A stretch of 64,000 nt of DNA from contig JAGLHT010000001.1 in assembly GCA_023143455.1 (NCBI GenBank), positions 1 to 64,000 on the forward strand. Direction: 5' to 3'. Positions 16,641 to 23,667 of the stretch are shown in pieces. The first letter of the stretch is position 1. Every line of letters begins with the position of its first letter. The notes under the pieces were generated by a model, which made no database searches, had not been told where the DNA came from, and worked only from the letters and a program-made list of their open reading frames with translations. A program made the position numbers and the translations under genes. This stretch comes from Desulfobacterales bacterium (GTDB lineage: Bacteria; Desulfobacterota; Desulfobacteria; Desulfobacterales; Desulfobacteraceae).

Positions 16641-18065
16641 TCATGAGATACTAAAAAAGCTCTTATACCCAATATATGTCATATAGATATCAGCCTTGCT
16701 TGATATTTCAAGAGGGGAGTGCATTGAAAGGAGAGCAGGGCCACAGTCAAGGACTTCCATGCCTGATTTGGCAAGGAATTTTCCAAGAGTACCTCCGCCA
16801 CCCTCATCAATTTTTCCAAGCTCACCTGTTTGCCATATTACTTTATTTTTATTAAAGGTCTGAATTATCTTGCTCAAGAATTCTGCGTTGGCATCACTGG
16901 CACCAGCTTTGCCTCGACTGCCAGTATATTTTGTAATACAGATACCAGCCCCAAGTTTTGCTGCATTCATTTTTTCATGTACTTCTTTAAAATCAGGGTC
17001 AATTGCTGCATTTACATCTGCCGAAATGCATTGGGAATTGACCATAGTTTTTCTCATGGTTCTATAATTTGCCTTTTCGGTGTTAATTAAAAGAAGTTCT
17101 AAAATGAAATCTTCAGTAAATTTTGATTTTGCACCGGTATTTCCTTCGCTTCCAATTTCTTCTTTGTCAAAAAAGAGAGCCATGGCAGGTTTAGAAGGGT
17201 TTTCTACGGCAAAGAAAGCTTTAAGTTCTGCAAAAGCACAAGCTCGATCGTCTTGCCCATATGCTCCTATCATTGACCTGTCAAACCCGACATCTCTTGC
17301 TTTTGCTGCTGGGACAGCTTCTATCTCAGCGCTAATAAAATCTTCTTCTGTTATTCCATATTTATCATAAAGAAGTTTTAATACACCAAGTTTGAATCGA
17401 TTCTTTAATTTTGTGTCTCCCAGGGACATACTTCCACAAAGGATATTCAGCTTTTCACCTTCAAACACATCAGACACTTTTTTATTTTGTTGAAGTTTTC
17501 CGGCAAGATGAGGTAGAAGGTCTGAGACAGCAAAAATTGGATCTTTTATATTTTCTCCAATTGTGATATTGAGTTTTTCTCCATTAGATTTAATAATTAT
17601 ACCATGGAGCGCCAGTGGCACACTAAACCATTGATATTTTTTAATACCCCCATAGTAATGAGTTTTCATTAATGCGAGGTCAAGATCTTCATATAAAGGG
17701 TTTTGCTTGAGATCAAGTCTGGGAGAATCAATATGGGAAGCTATAATATTTATTCCATTTTCAACAGGTTCTCCCCCTAAAACTGCAAGGCCAACACTTT
17801 TCCCTTTAAAAACTTTATAGACTTTTTTTGTTTTTAAAAGTTTTTTATTTGAAATTATATCTATATTAATAAATCCTTTTGCTTCAGCCATTTTTATAAT
17901 TTCATTTACAGCTTCTCTCTCTGTTTTTGCATTATCAAGAAAAGTTTTATATTCTTCTGCAAAGGAGAATACTAACAATTTTTCTTTTTTGTTTAAATAA
18001 TCAAAAGTATTTCTATCTTTTTTTAAAATCTTCCTTGTAAGTTTTTCTAATTCTTTTTTGTTCAT
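16641..18065 (-). CDS. apeA: M18-family aminopeptidase (aspartyl/LAP4-like)
   Basis: A cytoplasmic binuclear zinc aminopeptidase, 474 residues. Metal and catalytic residues are visible: H111 in ASHIDSPRLD, D272/D273 in YGQDDRACAF, E302/E303 in DKEEIGSEG, an aspartate in SADVNAAIDP, and the C-terminal histidine in SMHSPLE. The ATG at 18065 was chosen because it has a GAGGA Shine-Dalgarno and a family-like start; an in-frame ATG at 18101 would add 12 residues. It precedes dacB in a two-gene reverse-strand unit. Confidence 0.92.
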   Translation of the reverse strand: MNKKELEKLTRKILKKDRNTFDYLNKKEKLLVFSFAEEYKTFLDNAKTEREAVNEIIKMAEAKGFINIDIISNKKLLKTKKVYKVFKGKSVGLAVLGGEPVENGINIIASHIDSPRLDLKQNPLYEDLDLALMKTHYYGGIKKYQWFSVPLALHGIIIKSNGEKLNITIGENIKDPIFAVSDLLPHLAGKLQQNKKVSDVFEGEKLNILCGSMSLGDTKLKNRFKLGVLKLLYDKYGITEEDFISAEIEAVPAAKARDVGFDRSMIGAYGQDDRACAFAELKAFFAVENPSKPAMALFFDKEEIGSEGNTGAKSKFTEDFILELLLINTEKANYRTMRKTMVNSQCISADVNAAIDPDFKEVHEKMNAAKLGAGICITKYTGSRGKAGASDANAEFLSKIIQTFNKNKVIWQTGELGKIDEGGGGTLGKFLAKSGMEVLDCGPALLSMHSPLEISSKADIYMTYIGYKSFFSIS

Positions 18066-18163
18066 AATTCCTCGTAAATTTAACTTAAGTCCATGACTCA
18101 TTTAATGATAAGTTTTTGAATATTAGAATAAATTAATGATAAAGTAAATACTGATACTTTTTC

Positions 18164-18712
18164 TTATTTAAAAAGAGATATGAAATTGGAAAAGAATTCT
18201 TTTATTCGGTTTTTTGTTTTTAAAGTTTCCCATTTATCAGGAAACGCAACAGGGCTGAAATTTGCCTGAATTTTTACAAAATATGAGTTATTTTTCAGAC
18301 CCATACCTTTCTCAAGGATGATGACGGGAGTTCTGATAGCGCCTTCGTAGCTAACAACAGTTTCGTAATCTTTGCTCTTTACTGAACGCAGTCCATTTGT
18401 TCTTAATAATGAAATAATCGCATTCTCTTTTGCGAATTTCGTTAAAGTGTTTTCCGATTCATTATATGTTGCAGATATTGCTCCATAAGTTTGAATAATA
18501 GAAAAATTTTCCGCCCTGAATTCATTTTCGCAAGGTATCATAATAAGGTTTGTATCAATAATTTGATGCTTTGAAGTTTTAACATCATATCTTATGTAAT
18601 AAAGCTCTATCCCTTCATTACAGCTAACTGAAGAGGGTATAAAGACAATGAAAAATAGTAAAATAATTCTTATTAAGAAAGGCAAAATTGGATAATTTAA
18701 AAATTTCGGCAT
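18164..18712 (-). CDS. Exported protein of unknown function
   Basis: A 182-residue protein that I do not recognise. It has a hydrophobic N-terminal segment (about 8-28) ending in SSVSCNEG, which could be a signal peptide or an atypical lipobox. The rest looks mainly beta-rich (for example DTNLIMIPCENEFRAENFSIIQTYG is followed by further alternating hydrophobic strands). It lies about 100 bases upstream of the M18 gene on the same strand and diverges from the LPP20 lipoprotein gene. Function cannot be stated. Confidence 0.65.
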   Translation of the reverse strand: MPKFLNYPILPFLIRIILLFFIVFIPSSVSCNEGIELYYIRYDVKTSKHQIIDTNLIMIPCENEFRAENFSIIQTYGAISATYNESENTLTKFAKENAIISLLRTNGLRSVKSKDYETVVSYEGAIRTPVIILEKGMGLKNNSYFVKIQANFSPVAFPDKWETLKTKNRIKEFFSNFISLFK

Positions 18713-18855
18713 AATTTTTGTATGTATCTATTAATAATCGAATTAAAGTTCGTGTTAAAGGCAAACGATAAAACTATTATTACCATATAAATTGAGATTA
18801 TGCCATTGATACAAAAAATTTTAATAATTTAACAACTAATAGCGAGGATAGAAAA

Positions 18856-19335
18856 ATGAAAAAAATTATTGCTTTATTATTTGTTCTTCTGGTAGCAGGA
18901 TTTGTTTTTTCCGGATGTTCAGCAAAAATAACTGCAACTGATCCTGGATATGACTCAGAAGAAAAGCAGAGAGCTGTAACGTTTTTTGTTATAGGTAAAG
19001 GTTTGGAACCTGAGGATGCCCTTACAAAAGGAGAAGCTGTGTTAATGGCCGAAAGAGCTGCTGTGGCAGACGGATATCGTCAACTTGCTGAAAAGCTTCG
19101 TGGGGTCTATATTGATGCATTTATGAGAGCCGGTCGCGGTACAGTTGATTTTGATCTTATCCGTACCCAGACACAATCATGGCTTCGCGGTGCAGAGGTT
19201 GTTGAGTTTTCAGAGGGCAGATATGGCATAACTCAGGTACGCATGCGAATTAGAATTAATTTTTCAAAAAAGGGTATGGTCTGGTGGCCTGCTGGTATTG
19301 GTGCTGATGTTGAACCAGTTTTAGTGCCTTCATAA
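18856..19335 (+). CDS. LPP20-family outer-membrane-type lipoprotein
   Basis: A 159-residue lipoprotein. The signal peptide ends in the lipobox FSGC, with lipidated cysteine 21. The mature part contains the LPP20 pattern: an alanine-rich helix (EAVLMAERAAVADGYRQLAE) followed by a beta section (GAEVVEF...ITQVRMRIRI). The family is named after the Helicobacter LPP20 antigen and is common in Epsilon- and Desulfobacterota, but its function is unknown. A GAGGA Shine-Dalgarno precedes the ATG. It is probably cotranscribed with the OmpA-domain gene 19 bases downstream. Confidence 0.82.
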   Translation: MKKIIALLFVLLVAGFVFSGCSAKITATDPGYDSEEKQRAVTFFVIGKGLEPEDALTKGEAVLMAERAAVADGYRQLAEKLRGVYIDAFMRAGRGTVDFDLIRTQTQSWLRGAEVVEFSEGRYGITQVRMRIRINFSKKGMVWWPAGIGADVEPVLVPS

Positions 19336-19354
19336 AAACTACCTGGAGGTTGTC

Positions 19355-20479
19355 ATGAAAACAATTAAAATGTTTCTAAGATTAAGGTTTTTGATTATAG
19401 CAGTTTTAGGGGTATCATTTCTTTTAACCGTTACTCCATCTGTATGGTCAACTGAATACTCCAAGGAAATAATAAACAGTAACTTGCATAAACCAGAGGA
19501 TTTACATGAAAGAGTTAAAGATTATAAGGGCAGAATAGAAAATATAAACGAGCAGATAAAAGGTATAATGGATGAAATGGACTGGCTTTATCTCAATATG
19601 GAGCGGATAAAGGATTCTGAAAGAACGGTCCCATATAGTTTTTTTGTTTCTATAAAGGAGAAAAAATATAATATCAGGCGATTACAAAAAGAGAGAAGCA
19701 GATATTATAAACTTGTTGAGTCTTATCTTGAAGAAATGAATAGCCGGATATTAAAAGAAAAGAAGTATAGTATTCAGGAAAAAACAATTCAAGAGCAAAA
19801 AGGCAAATCTGAAGCCGAGATACAAAAGAATACTTATTTTGAAAAACTTGCAAATGAAACCAAGAGGTTTGAAAGTCTTTTAAATCGCTATTCTGATTTG
19901 ATGGAGCAAAAAACTATAGAATCAAAGAGAATGGCAGAGCAGAAAAGTTCTGAAAAAAAAGAATCAATTCAGACAAAAGAGTTAGTTGAAGCAAAACCTG
20001 TTCAACAAACAATGATGCAAGAGAACAAAAAAACTATTTCAACAGTTGATAAAAACCAGCTTTATTTTGAAATCCAGAAAGCAGGCTTAAGCGATTGGAT
20101 AGAAATTACAGACAGTGGAACATGTTTAAGGTTAAAAACAACTCTTCCTATTCTTTTCCCTATTGGAAGTGCAGAAATTGCAAAGGAATATAAATCATTT
20201 TTTATGCGGTTTGCCAATTTGTTAAAAGCATATGAAGTGCAAATTATGGTCCAGGGATATGCTGACATTGATCCCATTCATAGTAAAAAATATCCATCTA
20301 ACTTTGAACTGGGAGCAATAAGAGCTGCCAATGTTGTTCACGAGCTTGTAAAGAATGGATTAAAGCCTTCCATATTTAAAATTAATTCCCCAGGGAAATA
20401 CAGATTTACAGCAAATGGAGAGTCAACTCAAAAAGCTTTTGAAAGACGCGCCGAAGTAACAGTTGTTTTTGCCGGTTAA
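19355..20479 (+). CDS. OmpA/MotB-domain periplasmic protein with coiled coil
   Basis: A 374-residue exported protein. A signal sequence or N-terminal anchor (about 8-32) is followed by a long charged coiled-coil section (about 45-215, rich in Lys, Glu and Gln) and a C-terminal OmpA/MotB peptidoglycan-binding domain (about 240-374). That domain has LPILFPIGSAEI, IMVQGYADIDP and ELGAIRAANVV. Such proteins tie an envelope structure to peptidoglycan. The strong Shine-Dalgarno is TGGAGG. It is paired with the LPP20 lipoprotein and the two may act together. Confidence 0.8.
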   Translation: MKTIKMFLRLRFLIIAVLGVSFLLTVTPSVWSTEYSKEIINSNLHKPEDLHERVKDYKGRIENINEQIKGIMDEMDWLYLNMERIKDSERTVPYSFFVSIKEKKYNIRRLQKERSRYYKLVESYLEEMNSRILKEKKYSIQEKTIQEQKGKSEAEIQKNTYFEKLANETKRFESLLNRYSDLMEQKTIESKRMAEQKSSEKKESIQTKELVEAKPVQQTMMQENKKTISTVDKNQLYFEIQKAGLSDWIEITDSGTCLRLKTTLPILFPIGSAEIAKEYKSFFMRFANLLKAYEVQIMVQGYADIDPIHSKKYPSNFELGAIRAANVVHELVKNGLKPSIFKINSPGKYRFTANGESTQKAFERRAEVTVVFAG

Positions 20480-20496
20480 ACAATAAAAATCCCTAA

Positions 20497-20531
20497 GCTG
20501 AATCCTTCAATTCAATATTGTAGGATTCAGC
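20497..20531 (+). terminator. Hairpin after the OmpA-domain gene
   Basis: A perfect 10-bp inverted repeat (20497-20506 and 20522-20531, 15-base loop) lies just after the stop codon. No T tract follows, so it may be a processing or weak termination structure. Confidence 0.5.
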
Positions 20532-20562
20532 CCATTTCACCTGCCTATTAATAAAAAATTCC

Positions 20563-20591
20563 TTGACTTTTAATTTGTTTTCACATACATA
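20563..20591 (+). promoter_or_regulatory. Candidate promoter of the EPS-type regulator gene
   Basis: TTGACT (20563-20568), a 17-base spacer and a weak TACATA (20586-20591). The predicted transcription start would fall almost on the ATG at 20601, which has no Shine-Dalgarno. Confidence 0.4.
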
Positions 20592-20606
20592 GTTCATATT
20601 ATGAAC
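20592..20606. promoter_or_regulatory. Perfect palindrome over the regulator start codon, putative operator
   Basis: GTTCATA-T-TATGAAC is a perfect 7+1+7 inverted repeat that contains the ATG of the MarR-type gene and lies directly after its candidate -10. This placement suits autorepression by a dimeric winged-helix protein. The assignment is inferred from geometry. Confidence 0.5.
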
Positions 20607-20990
20607 ACTGCATATGACAAAGAGATAAGACTTAAACTCCTAAAAATTTTAGAAAAAGAACATGACCTGACTCAACGTGAAATGAATCAGAAGATGGGAG
20701 TAAGCCTTGGCAAAGTCAATTATTGTCTTACAGAGCTTGCCAAAAAAGGCATGATTAAGATTGAAAGATTTCAGAAACACCCCAAAAAGTCTGCTTATCT
20801 ATACCGGTTAACTCCGACAGGAATAGAAGAAATTGCAAAACTAACCATCCAATTTTTAAAGCATCGACTTCATCAATACGATGAGATAAAAGTAGAAATA
20901 GAAAACCTTTCAAGCGAGATTAGCAAAATTGACTCTGAACTTTGCAGTGATCCAAAACTAAAAGAGGTATTGAAAAAAATACTGACGTAG
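20601..20990 (+). CDS. EPS-associated MarR-family transcriptional regulator
   Basis: A 129-residue winged-helix DNA-binding protein. It matches the EPS-associated MarR subgroup that sits beside exopolysaccharide loci: LTQREMNQKMGVSLGKVNYCLTELAKKGMI (as two segments of about 15 residues each) in the recognition helices, then YRLTPTGIEEIAKLT and a C-terminal helix (about 88-120) for dimerisation. It is the first gene at the border of the glycan locus, so it probably regulates that locus or itself. There is no Shine-Dalgarno, and the start codon lies in a perfect palindrome. Confidence 0.87.
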   Translation: MNTAYDKEIRLKLLKILEKEHDLTQREMNQKMGVSLGKVNYCLTELAKKGMIKIERFQKHPKKSAYLYRLTPTGIEEIAKLTIQFLKHRLHQYDEIKVEIENLSSEISKIDSELCSDPKLKEVLKKILT

Positions 20991-21106
20991 CTTGTGATTT
21001 ATGGAACAAAACTTAGTAATTTCAAGAGGTTATGTCAGGATATTAACATAGCCGACAAGGCGGAGCTATATTTTCTTATAGAATTCTAAGAATTTAATCT
21101 AAAAAA

Positions 21107-21505
21107 ATGATTGAAGAAATTATTAAAAAGTATTTTGAAGGTAGAAAAGAAATAATAGCAATCTATTTATTTGGCTCTTATGCTTTGGGAAAAGAACGCC
21201 ATATGAGTGATGTTGATATTGGAGTACTTCTAAATCATACACATTCCAAACAATCAGAAGTTTTGAAAGAAGAATATATGATACAACTTGGAAGGCTTTT
21301 AAGAAAAGATATCCATCCTGTTATATTGAACACTGCTGGAGAAGTTTTGTTAAAGCAGATTTTAGGCAAAGGGAAACTTCTTCTAGTGAAAAATCCAAAA
21401 TTTCACAAAGAGTTTAAGATGGTTTCTTTATCAAGGATTGTTGATTTCAGTTGTTATTTAAAAAAGATGCATTCAAGTCTAACAAAAAAAATTCTGGAGG
21501 CATAA
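21107..21505 (+). CDS. mntA: MntA-type nucleotidyltransferase (antitoxin of MntA/HepT)
   Basis: A 132-residue minimal nucleotidyltransferase. The signature G23-S24 in LFGSYALGKERHMSDVDIGV-type sequence supplies the metal-binding aspartates D35 and D37. In characterised MntA/HepT pairs the MntA protein neutralises HepT by adding AMP to a tyrosine. It lies 4 bases before hepT, the normal order. No Shine-Dalgarno is evident. The pair sits between the EPS-type regulator and the first glycan gene. Confidence 0.85.
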   Translation: MIEEIIKKYFEGRKEIIAIYLFGSYALGKERHMSDVDIGVLLNHTHSKQSEVLKEEYMIQLGRLLRKDIHPVILNTAGEVLLKQILGKGKLLLVKNPKFHKEFKMVSLSRIVDFSCYLKKMHSSLTKKILEA

Positions 21506-21509
21506 TAAA

Positions 21510-21923
21510 ATGGTTGATAAAGATGTAATACTTGCCAAGATTGGGTCAGTTAAAAAATATTTAAATCGAATCAATAATGTATCCAAGATAACTTTAGAAG
21601 CATTTTTGGATGACGTTGACACACAGGATATCATTTTATTTAATATTCAACTTGCTGTGCAAAACTGTATAGACATTGCAGCTCATATTGTAAGTGAAGA
21701 AGAAATGGGAATCCCTGGAAGTTCTAACGAGATGTTTTATTTTCTCGAGGAGAACAAATACATCAATAACCTTCTTACTGAAAAAATGGTAAAAGCAATT
21801 GGCTTTAGAAATCTCATAGTCCATGAATATGGTAAGCTTGATCTCAAAAGAGCATATGATATCTCGCAAAAGGATATCAGTGATCTGAATGATTTTCTAA
21901 AAGCTGTTTTGAAGAAAATTTAA
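21510..21923 (+). CDS. hepT: HepT-type HEPN ribonuclease toxin (DUF86)
   Basis: A 137-residue all-helical HEPN protein. The RNase motif R-x4-H is R100 and H105 in FRNLIVHEY, and Y107 is the residue expected to be AMPylated by MntA. A Shine-Dalgarno (TGGAGG) precedes the ATG. It is probably translated after mntA as a toxin-antitoxin pair that stabilises the locus or acts in defence. A degraded piece of a second hepT copy lies about 65 bases downstream. Confidence 0.87.
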   Translation: MVDKDVILAKIGSVKKYLNRINNVSKITLEAFLDDVDTQDIILFNIQLAVQNCIDIAAHIVSEEEMGIPGSSNEMFYFLEENKYINNLLTEKMVKAIGFRNLIVHEYGKLDLKRAYDISQKDISDLNDFLKAVLKKI

Positions 21924-21926
21924 ACA

Positions 21927-21986
21927 ATGAATGTTCTTGTACGTATCAACCATAATATCTCAGCTTGTGAGTCAAAAACGGTATAA
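21927..21986 (+). pseudogene. Remnant of a pseG-like start (decayed duplicate)
   Basis: Bases 21914-21950 match 22053-22089 at 29 of 37 positions, covering the sequence before the pseG start and its first codons. The remnant reads MNVLVRINHN and stops after 19 codons; the intact gene reads MNTLIRVDSS. It is a truncated copy, not a gene. Confidence 0.7.
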
Positions 21987-21988
21987 AT

Positions 21989-22039
21989 ATTGCTTTATAT
22001 GTGAGTGAAGAAGATATGGGAATTTCTGGCAGTTTAAAT
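21989..22039 (+). pseudogene. Remnant of a second hepT copy
   Basis: This piece matches an internal part of hepT (21675-21728). Over its last 39 bases 31 are identical, including the codons for VSEEEMGIPGS, here read as VSEEDMGISGS. It ends quickly in a stop and is followed by another copy of the hepT/pseG junction. Confidence 0.7.
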
Positions 22040-22065
22040 TAACTATGATAAAGAAAATTTAAATT

Positions 22066-23628
22066 ATGAATACTCTTATACGTGTTGACTCTTCTCTTAC
22101 AATAGGAACAGGTCATTTGATGCGTTGTTTGACTTTAGCGAATGCGTTAAATGAGCAAGGACATAATGTACATTTTGTTTGCCGTGATCTAAAAGGGAAC
22201 AGCAATAGGTTTGTTGTTGACCATGGGCATACTCTTCATTTATTGCCAACTCCAAAAGAAGAATTTGTATCTCAGCCTGAGGACACTACACATGCCATGT
22301 GGCTTGAGGTTCAGTGGCAGCAGGATCATAAAGAAACTTTCAGAATTATACAAAATATTTCTGACCAAATCAATTGGCTGATTGTAGATAATTATGCATT
22401 GGATTATAGATGGGAAAGCGCACTTCGTCAGTATGTAAAGAGTACCATGGTTATTGATGATCTGGCAGATCGTAAACATGACTGTGATATGCTTTTGGAC
22501 CAAAATTACTATTCAAACTCAAATACACGTTATGCAGGAGTTGTTCCTTTCACTTGCCGTAGGTTCTTAGGACCTAAATATGCAATTTTACGTCCAGAGT
22601 TTTTACAAGAGCGGCAAAATTTACCACAACGTGATGATAAAGTGCAACGTATCCTTGTTTTTTTCGGTGGAGTAGATCCAAGCAATGAAACAGGTAAAGC
22701 ATTAAAGGCTATTGAGATATTGGACAACTCAGACTTAAACGTAGATGTGGTCATTGGCTCATCAAATCCAAATAAATCTGACATTTTAGATCAGTGTCAA
22801 AATATGCCTTATGTTACATGTCATGAACATGTCGAAAATATGGCCCAGTTTATGGTTAAGGCTGATCTGGCAATTGGCGCCGGAGGAGCAACTACCTGGG
22901 AACGTTGCTGCTTGGGTCTGCCAAGTATAATAGAGATATTGGCAGAAAATCAGACAGCTATTGCCGAAGGCATAGAGAAAATAAATGCTGGCCGCAATTG
23001 TGGTTTTGCTCAAGATGTTACTCCAGAATTTCTTTCAAAAGAAATACACAATCTGATGATATCTAAAAAAAGACTTTTTGAATATTCTAAAGCTGCTTTA
23101 AATCTCGTCGATGGGAAGGGTGCTTTGCGAGTAGTACAGGCAATGCAAGGAGAGAAGATCTGTCTTAGAGAAGCAGAACCTTCAGATTGTGAACTCCTAT
23201 GGAACTGGGTCAATGATCTCAATGTAAGGCTGTCATCTTTTAATCATTGTGTAATTCCATGGGAAGAGCATGCTGAATGGTTTGCTAAAAAGCTTAAAGA
23301 CAATGAGAGTTATGTTTTTATTGCTGAAAATGAAAATAATACTTCAGTTGGTCAAATCAGATTCGAGCTAAACAAAGACACTGCAAACATAAGTTATTTA
23401 GTGCAACGTGACTACAGGAGATTGGGAATTGGAGAAACTATCATTAGAATAGGAATCCAAAAATTAGTTGATCTCATTGAACAACCAATTACCTTCAGTA
23501 GCGAAGTCAGACCAGAGAATATTGCTTCGCAAAAGATATTTGAGAAGATTGGGTTCTCAGCGGTGAATAAAGAGTTTCCGTCTGTATGCTTTGAATTTAA
23601 TAGCTGTTTAGCTTATGAACCTGCTTAA
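22066..23628 (+). CDS. pseG: PseG-like nucleotide-sugar hydrolase fused to a GNAT acetyltransferase
   Basis: A 520-residue two-domain protein. Residues 1 to about 355 match PseG, the UDP-2,4-diacetamido-2,4,6-trideoxy-beta-L-altropyranose hydrolase, with the GT-B start VDSSLTIGTGHLMRCLTLA, VFFGGVDPSN and IGAGGATTWERC. Residues about 362-510 are a GNAT N-acetyltransferase (CLREAEPSDCELLWNW, then YLVQRDYRRLGIGETII for acetyl-CoA). In the pseudaminic acid pathway PseH is a GNAT enzyme acting one step before PseG, so this is probably a PseG-PseH fusion. The next gene is the PseI-PseC fusion. Confidence 0.85.
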   Translation: MNTLIRVDSSLTIGTGHLMRCLTLANALNEQGHNVHFVCRDLKGNSNRFVVDHGHTLHLLPTPKEEFVSQPEDTTHAMWLEVQWQQDHKETFRIIQNISDQINWLIVDNYALDYRWESALRQYVKSTMVIDDLADRKHDCDMLLDQNYYSNSNTRYAGVVPFTCRRFLGPKYAILRPEFLQERQNLPQRDDKVQRILVFFGGVDPSNETGKALKAIEILDNSDLNVDVVIGSSNPNKSDILDQCQNMPYVTCHEHVENMAQFMVKADLAIGAGGATTWERCCLGLPSIIEILAENQTAIAEGIEKINAGRNCGFAQDVTPEFLSKEIHNLMISKKRLFEYSKAALNLVDGKGALRVVQAMQGEKICLREAEPSDCELLWNWVNDLNVRLSSFNHCVIPWEEHAEWFAKKLKDNESYVFIAENENNTSVGQIRFELNKDTANISYLVQRDYRRLGIGETIIRIGIQKLVDLIEQPITFSSEVRPENIASQKIFEKIGFSAVNKEFPSVCFEFNSCLAYEPA

Positions 23629-23667
23629 GGATTCTCAAAATAATAAATACTATGTAATGGTTTAGAT

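Noticed and set aside
21059-21068. GGCGGAGCTA, similar to the ops element GGCGGTAGC used by RfaH
   Set aside because: It lacks the T after GGCGG and the hairpin context of ops, and no RfaH-like gene is in view.
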